Assembly (NCBI GenBank): GCA_025738555.1
Contig: JAOVFP010000012.1
Span: 3,534,001-3,598,000 of the forward strand
From: Cyathus striatus
Taxonomy: Eukaryota; Basidiomycota; Agaricomycetes; Agaricales; Nidulariaceae
DNA length: 64,000 nt
Direction: 5' to 3'
The first letter of the stretch is position 1. Each line of letters starts with the position of its first letter. The position numbers and the translations under genes are program-made. Shown here piece by piece: positions 11,980 through 24,364 of this stretch. The notes beneath the pieces were generated by a model that had not been told where the DNA came from, did no database searches, and worked only from the letters and a program-made list of their open reading frames with translations.

Positions 11980-13634
11980 GAGATTATAGTATACTGGTGA
12001 TCATTTATATAGGTTTAGCATGGCACTGCCAAACCTATCTCAACTACTTCGAAAAACTGTGTACCGAGTATAAATGGTTAGTCAGGCGTCAACTCATACT
12101 GTACTATCACATCCCACTGTTCGAATGTAGAGCATGACGACCACAAAAATACAGGCCAGTTAATATAATTCATACCAGCTCAACTCATGGTAGTCAGCAG
12201 GCGGTGATCAGTGACTATTCCACACATCCGTCGCGCATCTGAGATGAATCTCCATGTATTAACTCGGACAAAATAAGCGCGTGCACCGACCGCAACGACG
12301 TGGAGATCCTAGCTCAACCTAGCTGAATATTATATCCCGCTCTCAAAACCGCACGATATGCGTTAGCAGTGTGTAATAGTCTGATGGAGTTCTACCAGTG
12401 GACTGGCTAGGATTGTGCTGCCGGTAGACCTCGGTCCATCTGACACTTAAAGGACATGCAGCGGTACAAAGTATACATCTTGAATCCGTAGAACCGTATG
12501 TGCATTACGCGAAGTGTGCAATATAGCATTTTCTTCGACGAAACACTCCTCCATCTCACCAACCTCATCCTCAACCTTCCTCAACTTCTGTCACGAAAGT
12601 CCAATCTACCTTGGAAGGCATTAAGCCTTTACTCTCGCAATAATGCACTGTAAGATAACTGTAAGATAGTACTGAAAACATTACAATTATACCACAATTC
12701 ATTGTAAGGTATGGGCTGTCCTATGGTGGATTATAGTGCCACCGGTACTATACAAGAGATCTTAATGTATATCTAAGATTAAGGCACAATTCCAAGGTGA
12801 AAGAAATATTATCCCACCCCTATATTCCATCGCAACATGCCTAGTGTGTACGTGTTGCGAAGGTGTGTTTGTTGGCTGTGGGGTTGCCTTTGATGTGTTG
12901 GTGGTGCCGCCATGTCGGTTTGCTTGTCTACATTACCATTAGCCAGAATGAAATAATTTTCTATGAATGCCGAAATATAATTCTATTACTTACTGTGATG
13001 GTTATATTTTATAAGGTTTGTGACACGGATTAACGTTGTGAAGCGACGGCGAGTAAAATTAGATAGAATTATGGAAAAGCCTAGAGCATCTAAGCCTAAC
13101 AGGACACAGCCCGGAACGTAGAGCCGAGACTATGCAAGATCCAGTTGAGTGCTGACTAAAGCACCTACCTAAGATGTATAAAAGAGCAACTCTAGCAAGG
13201 GCATTTACACGTCAAGTCTTCGTGACTTGACTGAAGGACTAGTATAGCCTGTAGGTAAGTTACATAGTTTAAAGGTAAGCACGATATCATCCGGTAAGTA
13301 CTATTCTTAGTGCGATGCGTGTACTAATTAATATGTATCACTTATCTACCTAAGTAGACGTGTACTGTATGTGTATAGGATGAATAAAATGTGATTGTCT
13401 ATTTAATACTCACCGAAAAATTTCGCATATGATGGAAATTTATTTGAATTTTTTTTTAAACTTTTTTGGAACGTTCTTATACAAGCTTAAAGGTCATTGA
13501 ATGACATCGACTTCGTTGTAAGACTCAGTACTGAGCTTTACAAGTTATCAGATTTGTTAAAGTGCATTATGGGGTTCACCGCAAGTCCCTCAATGCCATT
13601 TAAGATTTCGTTCTCTTGGGGGGCAGGAAATGCC
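11980..13634. other. Intergenic, possible promoter and LTR-like stretch
   Basis: The promoter of the GH16-like gene should lie just above 11980. 13019-13412 has LTR-like traits (TG start, TATAAAAG near 13180, CA-type end) but no matching target duplication was found, so it is not called. A short palindrome around 13631-13646 (ATGCCTTAAGGCAT) is present. No gene is seen. Confidence 0.35.
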
Positions 13635-14224
13635 TTAAGGCATTAAAATGTACTGTAATGCATTGGGTGGCAAACTAGGTTTTTGTGACATCGTAACAAG
13701 CACAACTTCCTTCCTATCCGCACTCCTCCTTTCCTTTTCCTTTTCCTTACTACCACCTACCGCTGCTCTTTTCATCTCCAGCTCCTCAAAATCACTTCTA
13801 ATCTTCCCCAGTGTCTTCGAAAATTCTTCACTGCGTTCTGGAGGGAAGCGAAGGGATCGTAGGGGCTATGGCCGTCTACGTGCTCGTACTAGTCATCTTT
13901 CATTCTTGTCTTTGTACGAGTCGCCATATAACTCCTTCTGCAACTCCCACTTGAGAGAATGAATATCTCTTCGAGGTTGATTAGGCGTTTTTAAAGGTTA
14001 TGAATTGTTTCTGCATGGATGGAAGATGGGGAGGGAGAGGGGTGTGTGGATGCGGGTCGGGTGTTGTTGTATGCAGTGGATGATGCATGGATCCTGGCGC
14101 TGTTGGAAGTTAAAACTAGAGGGTTCCGTGGTTTGGTTTGAATTTGTGCAAGCGTAATTACAGCCCTAGACGTGCTATGACATGTAAACTGGGATCGAGA
14201 AGATACCCTGGAGCTCGAGTACAT
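13635..14224 (-). pseudogene. Broken gene of unknown family with basic Ser/Thr-rich N-terminus
   Basis: Reading down from ATG 14222-14224, the first ORF begins with a basic, hydroxyl-rich stretch (MYSSSRVSSRSQFTC...) that could be a mitochondrial presequence. A one-base shift near 13995 continues into PNQPRRDIHSLKWELQKELY, then KDKNER. Two in-frame stops (TGA and TAG, about 13899 and 13869) follow before a highly charged tail ending in NALQYILMP at 13635. The long coding-like tracts and the stops suggest a recently broken gene, or one with introns I could not place. No function is assigned. Confidence 0.35.
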
Positions 14225-17057
14225 GTCTGTGAAGTCATGTCACAGTTAGATACGTAGTATGTCGGAATAGAACGACACCGCGCACCATTGAATGAGCGAC
14301 CTTCGAGATCAGTGGGATTTAAAAGTGTATCACAGCATAGCAGAGGTGCGTGCGCAGTGCTGTAAGAGAACTTGGAGGCTGAGCTAGAGGGTGGTGGTAC
14401 GGAGAGTGCGCGAGCTGAAGGGCCGGGGAGAGGCAGCGGCGGCGCGGTGTAGAGCTTTGTACAGTTGTTTATGTATGATCTTCATTGGACTGGGGCGGGG
14501 GGGAGGGGAAGAGGTGAGAGGGAGAGAAAGCGGTGAGAGGCGGGTGCAAATGACGCGCGTATGTAGCCAATCAGAATTCAGGAACGTGTCAACTCAATCT
14601 TATCTTATCTCACATGTATGTTATGTTTTCCTTCTACTATATCTATCTTACTTTACACCCCACTGAGTTCATCCCCAACTCGAGACCAGATTATGTAGAA
14701 TCATTGTTACATCCCAGTCAAAGTTGCACAGGTCTGGTTTGGCCAGATGTGACATTTCTGGACTAATCCATGCCCAGCCGGAACAAAGTCTGACATCTTT
14801 TTTCTGTGTGAGCAGATTGCTGCTATTTTGGGTTACCTCAGATTTATCTAATCTATTTCTGCATTACATTGATGTTGTTGCATTTGCATTTGCCACACAC
14901 AGTCAGCTCATTTGAGCTAGGTGACCACAGGGGAACTTTGTAAAAAAATTGCAAGCTCTTGAAGCTGTTTTGATTTGAGTTGTAGATGATCCATGGGTTT
15001 CTTTGGTATGCAGGTGTAGTGCCAAAAAATGCCCTGACCTTTCTTGCTCCCTTACCATCAGTATCCCCCCCCCCCCCCCACTTTCCCACTCCTGCTTGCA
15101 CTCCTTCCTCCTGCCCTTCTTTTTGCCCTCTCTGCTCCACATCCTATTTGTTTGTTGCTTCTTCCTCAGTTTGTCATGTTGGCCTGCTCTCTTCTCTCAC
15201 CATTGTACTATCTAACTCTTACCATCTGGTCTCTTCACTATGCTAGTATTTCTTGCAACTCTCAGTACATGAATACCACTATGGGTGATTAAGTATGTGT
15301 GGTTGCCATAGAAGGTCTTCTAGGTGTGTTTTATATGTTTGTGGCATATATATCCAGCTTTACCAGATTTTCAGTCTCCAGGTGTCCTTGCAACATGTGA
15401 ATACTACCAGACATTTAAAGACCTAGCAGTCTATATACACTTATTAGGCTATTACCCTGCTCATCACATCTGTGAATTGGCTATTTCTGGTGCATGAATC
15501 TCAGTCTACTCCCTTGCCCTTGACTTATCCCCTTATCCCTGGACATTCATCATTGCAGCCTTAGCAGAAGTGTATTATCTTGCCACTTCACCAATTAACA
15601 TTCCCCACAGTGAATAGAGCAAAACATATTCATGGTATGTTATCTGGTCAGTTCCCTTCCCTGCTAACTAATATACACATAGTGGCATGAAATGCCCCTG
15701 AAAGTGTGACATGTTGTCTTCATTGTACTTCCCCTGCTAGTCTAACACCTCCAACATGGATTTCCCCCTCCCCACAAAAGTTGTATGACATCCACTGCTC
15801 CATGTTATATGCAGGCTTTCATATTGATTAGGGTGGGTTGCATGGGTTGGAAGGGATTAAGAGATTTTGATGGACCCTTAATTATTCTTACTCTTGTGCT
15901 AGTTTATTCCAGACTTGCAATAAGATTCATTATCTCTTCCTTTCTTGAGTGTTTGAGTTCGACTTTGAGCATTTTGCTTGTCTGTCACTAACAAATGCAC
16001 AAGAGTCTACTTCCTTCAACCTCAAACTCTTCTCTAGCCAACTCCTGGAAAAACTTTTCTCTTTTCTACCTCATTTCCTGTCTTGGACTCCTTTGGATTC
16101 ATAGACATACACCCTGTTCAATAGTCTTGATCATTGTGCTTGGACACATGAGAGGATAGTGTAACATTGAGCCTGACACTTCTGAATTACCAATCATCTT
16201 AGACCCTCTGCCTTGAGTTTGGCATGGTGTTAGTGACTGGGTAGGCTACCATGTGTTGGCCCAGCTGATACTATCTGTAAGAGTTGGGTTAAGGTTTACA
16301 GTAGCACATAAGTAGACTTGCTTACATCACCACTTTTTAGTCTTTCTTACTGTCATCCCTATGCCTGTGTAGCTAGTTTCTGTCTATAGAACTGGTCTTA
16401 TGCACTTGGGACTGAGGAAGGCTCACCTTGTAGAGGACTACACCTCTACACTATCTGCAAATTGGTGTGCATGAGACTTAGGTTGTTTTGCTAGTCTCTG
16501 AACCCCCATCAAGAGCATCTGTTACTCCAAACTAAAGAAAGTGAATTTTGTCTATTTACTATTTTCTTGGATGTGGGATGAAGATAAAATACGAGGCCCA
16601 AATAACCTGAAAGTACCAAAAAAAAAAAGTTCTTCCAGGACAAACAAAAGAGGGATATCACTATTGGATGTGATCACTAATGAATCCTGAAGAAACAGAG
16701 ATGTCTTCTACAATTTGGTTAATCACTTTAGGAACTAGATTTGCACAATTCAGGCATTTTGTTTGCAGATCCACAATGGTTTGTAACATATTTTTTACAT
16801 ACTAGCTGTGGGGAGTGTGACATTGCCACAATCCTTCATTTTCCTCCTCATTTTTCATTTCTAACACCAGTCTACTGCATATTTCTTTCTTTTAAAATCA
16901 TAGTTATGCATGAATAAATTCAAGTATTTATTATAACTTCCATAAACCTTGGTACACACAATACATAATGTTGAAGCCAAGTTGAAGCAGAATGACCAAA
17001 GGACAGGCTTTGACCTGCTTCAAGGGCCACATAAAGCCAAATTAAAGCCCATAGTGT
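14225..17057. other. CpG-depleted non-coding block
   Basis: 14225-14600 still has CpG-rich promoter-like sequence. From about 14600 CpG almost vanishes (none seen in 15301-15600) while TG and CA are abundant, as expected for old methylated repeats. It contains a 17-base C run near 15066-15082 and pyrimidine-rich tracts. No gene, terminal repeat or target duplication was recognised. Short ORFs here are composition artefacts. Confidence 0.6.
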
Positions 17058-18311
17058 TAGTGGTATTGGGGTCCAGTTCCATCTGGTTCAGAGACCATTT
17101 TCTCCAAACCTATAGCTGGACCTGAGGTCCAGTTCAGGCCTTTTCACTGAACCTAGAACTGGACTTGAGGTTCAGGTTCTCTGGGGTCTGGTTCAGGTTC
17201 ACAGCAAGTTCAAATGTCAAACTGGACCAATGGTATCTTTTTTTTTAAAAACATATTTTATAAAATTAGCAGTGTAATGTTAATGATAATTACTAGTACT
17301 AAGTACTTTCATTTCAATAGTAATTCTCATGTATTAAGAAAAAGAAGTTAACATACAGAAGAAAGGGAAGCCTCATCATCCACATTGTTGTACCACACAA
17401 TTTCAGAAGCATCTTTCAGAGTACCATCAACATTTTGAGCACAAGAATCATTGATAGAGCAAGACATGAGTAATAAGCATAAGAGTTAAAAAAAGTGCAG
17501 TCTGAAGGGTGCATTTATATTAAATAGATAACTAGCTGTCATTGTACAGACCAGGTAGCTTCAAAGTTGAACAGTTGTCACACATACCAAGCAGCCCCAA
17601 CATTGAATACAGGTCCAACTTGAAGAAAGCTCTGAGCAGGGAGATCAATGATTGTGATATCCACTGTTGATGCCATTGCACAGCCCAAGCAGTTTTATTT
17701 TCTTATTTCAAGTAAGTTCCTTTAGCCAAGTTACAATGACAAGATGACGCTCATGGGCCAGACTCTGAGATTCTGAGACCAGAGTTGTTGCTGATTGAAT
17801 TAAAAGCTACCAAGATTCAAATTGTTGCCACTACCAAGTCTCCAGAGGTATATTGTGTCTATGTTTCTTGTTGTTACAAGATGACCACTGTTGAGGCTGT
17901 CACACAGTCCATGTTACAAAATAATAGCAAGTGTTTAGTATTAATGTTGAGGCTCAGAGCAATGAATCACAAAGATCAGGATGTGACTTTGATCTATATC
18001 ACTGAGTAATACTGTGGCAGTGACATTCTGTGCTGAAGGGACCATGCCACCAGTCACCACAGTACTTACTACTACCTCTATGTTCACCATATTTCTGCCA
18101 TAATACTAACAAAAAAATACTCCACATTTACAGGTTCGAATGTGTCTGAACCTGTTCAGACACATTTGGAGTAAACTACTGTTTGGAGAACCAAGAACTG
18201 GATATGAGATTCAGTTCCCCTAGGTAGGATGAATTTCAGACCAAAATTAGGTCTGGTTCTTGATTGGTTCACATTTGAACCTAGGTTCAGAACCAAACCC
18301 CAACACCACTA
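17058..18311. mobile_element. hAT-like non-autonomous DNA transposon, 1254 bp
   Basis: Terminal inverted repeats start TAGTGGTATTGGGGT on the left; the right end reads TAGTGGTGTTGGGGT on the minus strand. The flanking 8 bp are catagtgt (17050-17057) and tgtagtgt (18312-18319). They differ only as CA versus TG at the first two bases, exactly what a duplicated CGTAGTGT gives when each copy loses its CpG differently. TAGTG-type ends with an 8-bp duplication indicate hAT. Short GGTTCAG/CTGAACC motifs cluster near both ends, as in hAT subterminal regions. No transposase is encoded. Confidence 0.8.
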
Positions 18312-18574
18312 TGTAGTGTACATGTGACACAATTATATAATGCATAACACAATATTACAAATGTGTAACACATGTGGTGTAAGTAGCGCCACAATCTTTT
18401 CCTGCAACATTCAATATTTGTTCAGTGTATTCTCTGTTATCCCTCTTGGATTCATCACAACTCCTCAGAAATTTAAAATGCTGGAGCCCCCAAGGCTCTA
18501 TATGGCAGCACTAACCCTCTGCCATGGTAAATTAGAGTGTTGGAGAGGTCGGAGTAGCAAGAGAGCCCCACTTC

Positions 18575-18583
18575 CTTCCTATT
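18575..18583. repeat. 9-bp target-site duplication, left copy
   Basis: cttcctatt directly precedes the GGGCA end of the element at 18584 and is repeated directly after its right end at 22496-22504. A 9-bp duplication points to a Mutator-like transposase. Confidence 0.85.
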
Positions 18584-21500
18584 GGGCACATAGAAAATTC
18601 CGGGCACGCACAAAAGTGAGCGTGATTGAGTGTGCCACGCTCAAGGCCAAATTTTCACGCACAAAAGTGAGCGTGATTGAGCATGTCACGCTCAAGGTAT
18701 TTATTTTAGCTCTAAATGGCCCAATTGTGGGTCAAAAAGAGTGTAAATCAAATGTACATACTAGTGTTGTATGGCTGTGTCATATTGTGAATGTGAGTGA
18801 TGTTTTTAATCAAGATATGAAGTCAAATCTTGAACAATAATATTTTTACTTCACGCTCAAACAGGTGTGTGCACGCTCATGTTCACGCTCAAGGTGTGAG
18901 CATGGATTGAGCGTGCACGCACACATCACGCTCAAGATTTCACTTCACGCTCAGGGTCAACATCTCACGCACAGGGTTCATACATTCACGCACAGGGTCT
19001 GAGTTTTCACGCTCAAGGTCATCAACTCACGCTCAAGGTCTGTCAACTCACGCTCAAAGTTTTTACTTCACGCTCACAAAAAAATTATATGTTACTTTTA
19101 TATCTTGGCTTCACTTGCATGTGGGAGGAAAAGTAAGTTGGAAGTGTAATCTAAGTGAGCATGAATAGGAATACCAATTATGCTCACGCTCAAGTTAAAG
19201 GACATTGAGCATGAGTGTAGTACTTGTGAGCGTGAATAGGAATACCAATTATGCTCATGCTCAAGTTAAAGGACATTGAGTGTGAGTGTAATACTTGTGA
19301 GTGTGAATGGGAATACCACACTCACACTCAAGTTAAAAGACATTGAGTGTGAGTGTAATACTTGTGAGTGTGAATAGGAATACCACACTCATGCTCAAGT
19401 TAAAAAACATTGAGCGTGAGTAGGAATACCACACTCACACTCAAGTTAAAAGACATTGAGTGTGAGTGTAATACTTGTGAGTGTGAATAGGAATACAACA
19501 CTCACGCTCAAGTTAAAAGACATTGAGCATGAGTAGGAATACCACACTCACACTCAAGTTAAAAAACATTGAGCATGAGTAGGAATACCACACTCACGCT
19601 CAAGTTAAAAGACATTGAGTGTGAGTGTAATACTTGTGAGTGTGAATAGGAATACAACACTCACGCTCAAGTTAAAAAACATTGAGCATGAGTAGGAATA
19701 CCACACTCACACTCAAGTTAAAAAACACTGAGCATGAGTAGGAATACCACTCATGCTCAAGTTAAAAAACATTGAGCGTGAGTAGGAATACCACACTCAT
19801 GCTCAAGTTAAAAGACATTGAGTGTGAGTGTAATGCTTGTGAGCGTGAATAGGAATACCACACTCACGCTCAAGTTAAAAAACATTGAGCATGAGTAGGA
19901 ATACCACACTCACACTCAAGTTAAAAAACATTGAGCATGAGTAGGAATACCACACTCATGCTCAAGTTAAAAGACATTGAGTGTGAGTGTAATACTTGTG
20001 AGTGTGAATAGGAATACCACACTCACGCTCAAGTTATAAAACATTGAGTGTGAGTAGGAATACCACACTCACGCTCAAGTTAAAGGACATTGAGTGTGAG
20101 TGTAATACTTGTGAGCGTGAATAGGAATACCACACTCATGCTCAAGTTAAAAAACATTGAGCGTGAGTAGGAATACCACACTCATGCTCAAGTTAAAAAA
20201 CATTGAGTGTGAGTGTAATACTTGTGAGTGTGAATAGGAATACCACACTCACACTCAAGTTAAAAAACATTGAGCATGAGTAGGAATACCACACTCATGC
20301 TCAAGTTAAAAAACATTGAGTGTGAGTGTAATACTTGTGAGTGTGAATAGGAATACCACACTCATGCTCAAGTTAAAAAACATTGAGCGTGAGTAGGAAT
20401 ACCACACTCACACTCAAGTTAAAAGACATTGAGTGTGAGTGTAATACTTGTGAGCGTGAATAGGAATACAACACTCATGCTCAAGTTAAAAATCATTGAG
20501 CATGAGTAGGAATACCACACTCATGCTCAAGTTAAAAAACACTGAGCATGAGTAGGAATACCACACTCACGCTCAAGTTAAAAAACATTGAGCGTGAGTA
20601 GGAATACCACACTCATGCTCAAGTTAAAAGACATTGAGTGTGAGTGTAATACTTGTGAGTGTGAATAGGAATACCACACTCACGCTCAAGTTAAAAAACA
20701 TTGAGCATGAGTAGGAATACCACACTCACGCTCAAGTAAAAAAACATTGAGCATGAGTAGGAATACCACACTCACACTCAAGTTAAAAGACATTGAGTGT
20801 GAGTGTAATACTTGTGAGCATGAATAGGAATACAACACTCATGCTCAAGTTAAAAAACATTGAGCATGAGTAGGAATACCACACTCATGCTCAAGTTAAA
20901 AAACACTGAGCATGAGTAGGAATACCACACTCACGCTCAAGTTAAAAAACATTGAGCGTGAGTAGGAATACCACACTCATGCTTAAGTTAAAAGACATTT
21001 AGTGTGAGTGTAATACTTGTGAGTGTGAATAGGAATACAACACTCATGCTCAAGTTAAAAAACATTGAGCGTGAGTAGGAATACCACACTCACGCTCAAG
21101 TTAAAAGACATTGAGTGTGAGTGTAATACTTGTGAGCATGAATAGGAATACCACACTCACGCTCAAGTTAAAAAACATTGAGCATGAGTAGGAATACCAC
21201 ACTCACGCTCAAGTTAAAAGACATTGAGTGTGAGTGTAATACTTGTGAGCGTGAATAGGAATACAACACTCACACTCAAGTTAAAAAACATTGAGCATGA
21301 GTAGGAATACCACACTCATGCTCAAGTTAAAAAACACTGAGCATGAGTAGGAATACCACACTCACACTCAAGTTAAAAAACATTGAGCGTGAGTAGGAAT
21401 ACCACACTCACGCTCAAGTTAAAAGACATTGAGGGTGAGTGTAATACTTGTGAGCATGAATAGGAATACCAATTATACTCATGCTCAAGTTAAAGGGCAT

Positions 21501-22495
21501 TGAGCATGAGTGTAATATTTGTGAGCATGAACAAGGAATACCAATCATGCTCATGCTCAAGTGAAATATAAGTGTAATATTTGTGAGCATGAGTAAAAAT
21601 GACAATCACACTCACACTCAAGTTAAAGGACATTGAGTGCAAGTGTAAATAAGTATGATAAATGTGATAGAATACCTATCATGCTCATGCTCAAATCAAA
21701 GGGCATTTAGTATGAGTGTAAATATAATACTGACATGCAGTTATAATATGCAAATATGTGTGATAGGTAGTAGTCTATCCTGTATTGCTCCCTGCTTCAT
21801 TGTGAATTTCCCTGCTTTGTTATTAAGTCCCCTTCCTTGTTCTGAAGTTCCCTACTTCGCTGTAAAGCCCCATTCTTAGTTTTGAATTTCCCATGGTCTC
21901 TGCTTCACTGTGAATCACCCTGCCTTGTTCTGATTTTTCCTGCTTCATTGTAAAGCTTCCTGTAATTTTCTGAGCCCCCTGTTTCATTATAAACTTCCCC
22001 TGTTTCTACTGTTCAATATATACCATTCTCTAGCTCTATAAATTTTTAACTGTTAGTCTGAATTACTGCTACACTCCCTGAGTCATTTTTTCAACTTGTA
22101 GATCATATGTACACTCTCTGAATCATTTATATACACTCTAAGTCATATCTAAACACTCTGGATTATTGGTATACATTTTAAATCAATATACACTCATAAA
22201 GAAGACAATAACAATGAAATATATATAAAACCCACTGGTGTTCTTCAATTATTACATTACAGTGCTTAGTATATACCAAATTATATTAAAAACATGCTTT
22301 ACTATGCCAATTATTCAGTATATAGTTGATATAAGACAGCCAGTTGGCTCACGCTCATATAAGGATTATTCACGCTCATGTATAGAATATTCACGCTCAC
22401 ATCACGCACAGGGTCGAATTTTCACGCTCAATAGGTGAGCGTGCACACTCAACTCATGCTCACTTTTGTGCATGCCCGGAATTTTCTTGCTGCCC
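18584..22495. mobile_element. Mutator-like non-coding element (family A), 3912 bp, full of GAGCGTGA motifs
   Basis: Inverted ends of about 45 bp: the left starts GGGCACATAGAAAATTCCGG and the right, read on the minus strand, GGGCAGCAAGAAAATTCCGG; both continue with (CA)C/TGCACAAAAGTGAGC. The 9-bp duplication cttcctatt flanks it exactly. The interior is built from the motif GAGCGTGA/TCACGCTC, scattered singly at 18610-19090 and 22340-22460 and in a minisatellite between. It has no coding capacity, so it needed a transposase supplied in trans. Assignment to Mutator rests on duplication length and end sequence only. Confidence 0.85.
19150..21680. repeat. Hairpin minisatellite with 46-bp and 67-bp units
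   Basis: Two interleaved unit types: about 46 bp (ACATTGAGCATGAGTAGG... to AAGTTAAAAA) and the same with a 21-bp insert (gtgtaatacttgtgagtgtga). Each short unit contains TTGAGCGTGAGT and ACTCACGCTCAA, perfect 12-bp inverted arms around about 11 bp, so every unit can fold into a hairpin. Units differ mainly at the CpG inside the motif (GCGT, GTGT or GCAT). Tens of copies are present. Confidence 0.9.
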
Positions 22496-22504
22496 CTTCC
22501 TATT

Positions 22505-22874
22505 GAGCTCTACAGTGTGAAAATATAAGTCTGATGAGCCATTTGTTGTTAGCTCTTAGGTGATTCAGTGGCAGAATGAGCTCAATGCTTTTACTCAGAG
22601 GGATAAACCCAAGATGTAGAAAATCAATTGGAATGCACATACTCTCCATGAGTCGGCCTGTCCATGACCCTCAGACATGCTACACACTACTCATTCCATT
22701 CATTATCAATCCCTGTATCATAATTTCCAAGGTCCCTGGAGCTTGACATAAAAATAACATGCCACCACTCATATCATACAATATATCATCAACATGGCAT
22801 GTCTGTTTAACTTTACTTTGATCCATGACATATTACAGTACTCTACATCTCTAGGTTTCTGGAGCAAAACATTC
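22505..22874. other. CpG-poor spacer, nothing recognised
   Basis: AT-rich sequence between the Mutator-like element and the solo LTR, with almost no CpG. No ORF, repeat end or gene is seen. Confidence 0.4.
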
Positions 22875-22879
22875 TGTCC

Positions 22880-23655
22880 TGTTATATCTGTGTCCAGATA
22901 TACCATGCTGACATTACCAAAGGTTCCCACATGACTGTCCAACATACCTGGTCCATTCCTGGAACATACCCATTATGGGTTTACACTTCCCAACATTCCT
23001 GCCCAGGAACATACCTGGAACCCATTGGGTTTTCTATTGGGTATCCCAGATACATAGTTTCTTTTATGATGGCCTCACCACATCATTATTATATTACTCC
23101 TCTCTTCCATTCTCACTTATACATTTCATTATGGCCTTTGTAGTTTAGTTCCTTATTCTTCATTCTGAGCACATCATTTGCACCCCTACTCCACTTTGCC
23201 CAGCTTTTATATTCTACCTATCCCTTTGACTTCTACTTAGTATTATACTTCTACATTTGTACCTACAGGTTCCTACTTAGTATATATAGTCTTCCAGATG
23301 TACTAAGTAGTATTCAGTATTCATATCAACTTCATACACTTCTTCCTATGCCTAAGTTCTGAAACCCACTCTGGGTTTTCCTTTGGGTTTCTCTCCCACT
23401 GCCTAGTGTAGTGGTGAAGTCTTCTCTCATACTCTGGAATGTTTCCCTTTGTCATATATTGTCTTCCATGAAATATGAACCATTCCCTGGGGATATCCAG
23501 GCAGTGCAGCACATAAGCTGAAGCCATGGTTCTTTCCCACACTCCCACTCTACATTCTGCACCCATACTCACTTCAGGTTTCCATTACAGTTCTCCCACA
23601 CCTTCCAGGCATCTTTGCATTTGTTTCCCAGTAGGAAGGGAATTGGTACATAACA
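22880..23655 (+). mobile_element. Fossil solo LTR of the same chromovirus family, CpG-decayed
   Basis: Starts TGTTATATCTGTGTCC and ends GGTACATAACA. The 5-bp target duplication tgtcc stands at 22875-22879 and 23656-23660. It aligns along its length with the LTR at 31202-31967 read on the minus strand, so it lies in the opposite orientation to the intact element. Differences are overwhelmingly CpG to TpG or CpA, for example ccgacgttcccgcccggg in the young LTR versus ccaacattcctgcccagg here. A single LTR with an intact duplication is the footprint of LTR-LTR recombination. Confidence 0.9.
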
Positions 23656-23660
23656 TGTCC

Positions 23661-24359
23661 ATTCCACATACAGCAATCAATGCCACTGTGTTTCGCTGGA
23701 ATGGTGTACTTACAGTTACAGACTTTGGAAATTCTCTGTCTCACAAGCATTACATCCATCTTGACCTTCTAGCTGTTAGGTGTGAACAGACCAGAACAGT
23801 GGATTGACTTTGAAACTCCTAACATGTCTCATTTATAAAAATCCTACATGGATTTCTTTGACTGTGTTACTCACTGGGAGGAAATAGGAGTACAAATGGA
23901 AATACTTAGGTTCAGACTTTAGGTCACATGAAAGTTACATTTCTGCCAATCAACACCATTATCTCTCTGGGAAGAGATCATTTCTTGGATTAGCTGCCTG
24001 TGCCACTCCCTGCATTGCAATGTATCTGATGCTGTGCTGTTATCCACCAACTTAACTGAAGTGGACTAAGATATGACTTGGAGGACTTTTACTGCAAACC
24101 AGAATAGCCCTTTTGATTACAATGGACTCAGAGACACACCTGGAATTCATTCAAGTCACCATTCAGTTGAAACAGGAAAGCTATCTATCTCTCTTTGGCC
24201 CTGACCTTCCATTCTACATTTAGTGATCAATATCTTCATTTACTTCATGGTACACTATGGCTCTTGTTTTCATTATACCTGTCTTGTTAAGCATATGAAA
24301 GCAGTGACAGTTTTTTCTCATAATGCAACACCTCATACGACACAGTCTAAATAGAGTGC
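23661..24359. other. CpG-poor spacer before the intact LTR element
   Basis: About 700 bp of CpG-depleted sequence without recognisable ORF or terminal repeat. The chromovirus inserted at its right edge, so it was once continuous with the sequence from 31968 onward. Confidence 0.4.
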
Positions 24360-24364
24360 TTGAC

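Noticed and set aside
13019..13412. Solo copia-type LTR
   Set aside because: TG start and TATAAAAG are suggestive, but no 5-bp target duplication, clear end or matching partner was found.
15003..15292. Overlapping Pro/Ser-rich ORFs around the C run
   Set aside because: They result from a pyrimidine-rich, stop-poor tract; the three frames look alike and show no conserved pattern.
19150..21680. CRISPR-like array
   Set aside because: Repeats alternate directly with near-identical sequence, there are no unique spacers, and the genome is eukaryotic. It is a minisatellite.
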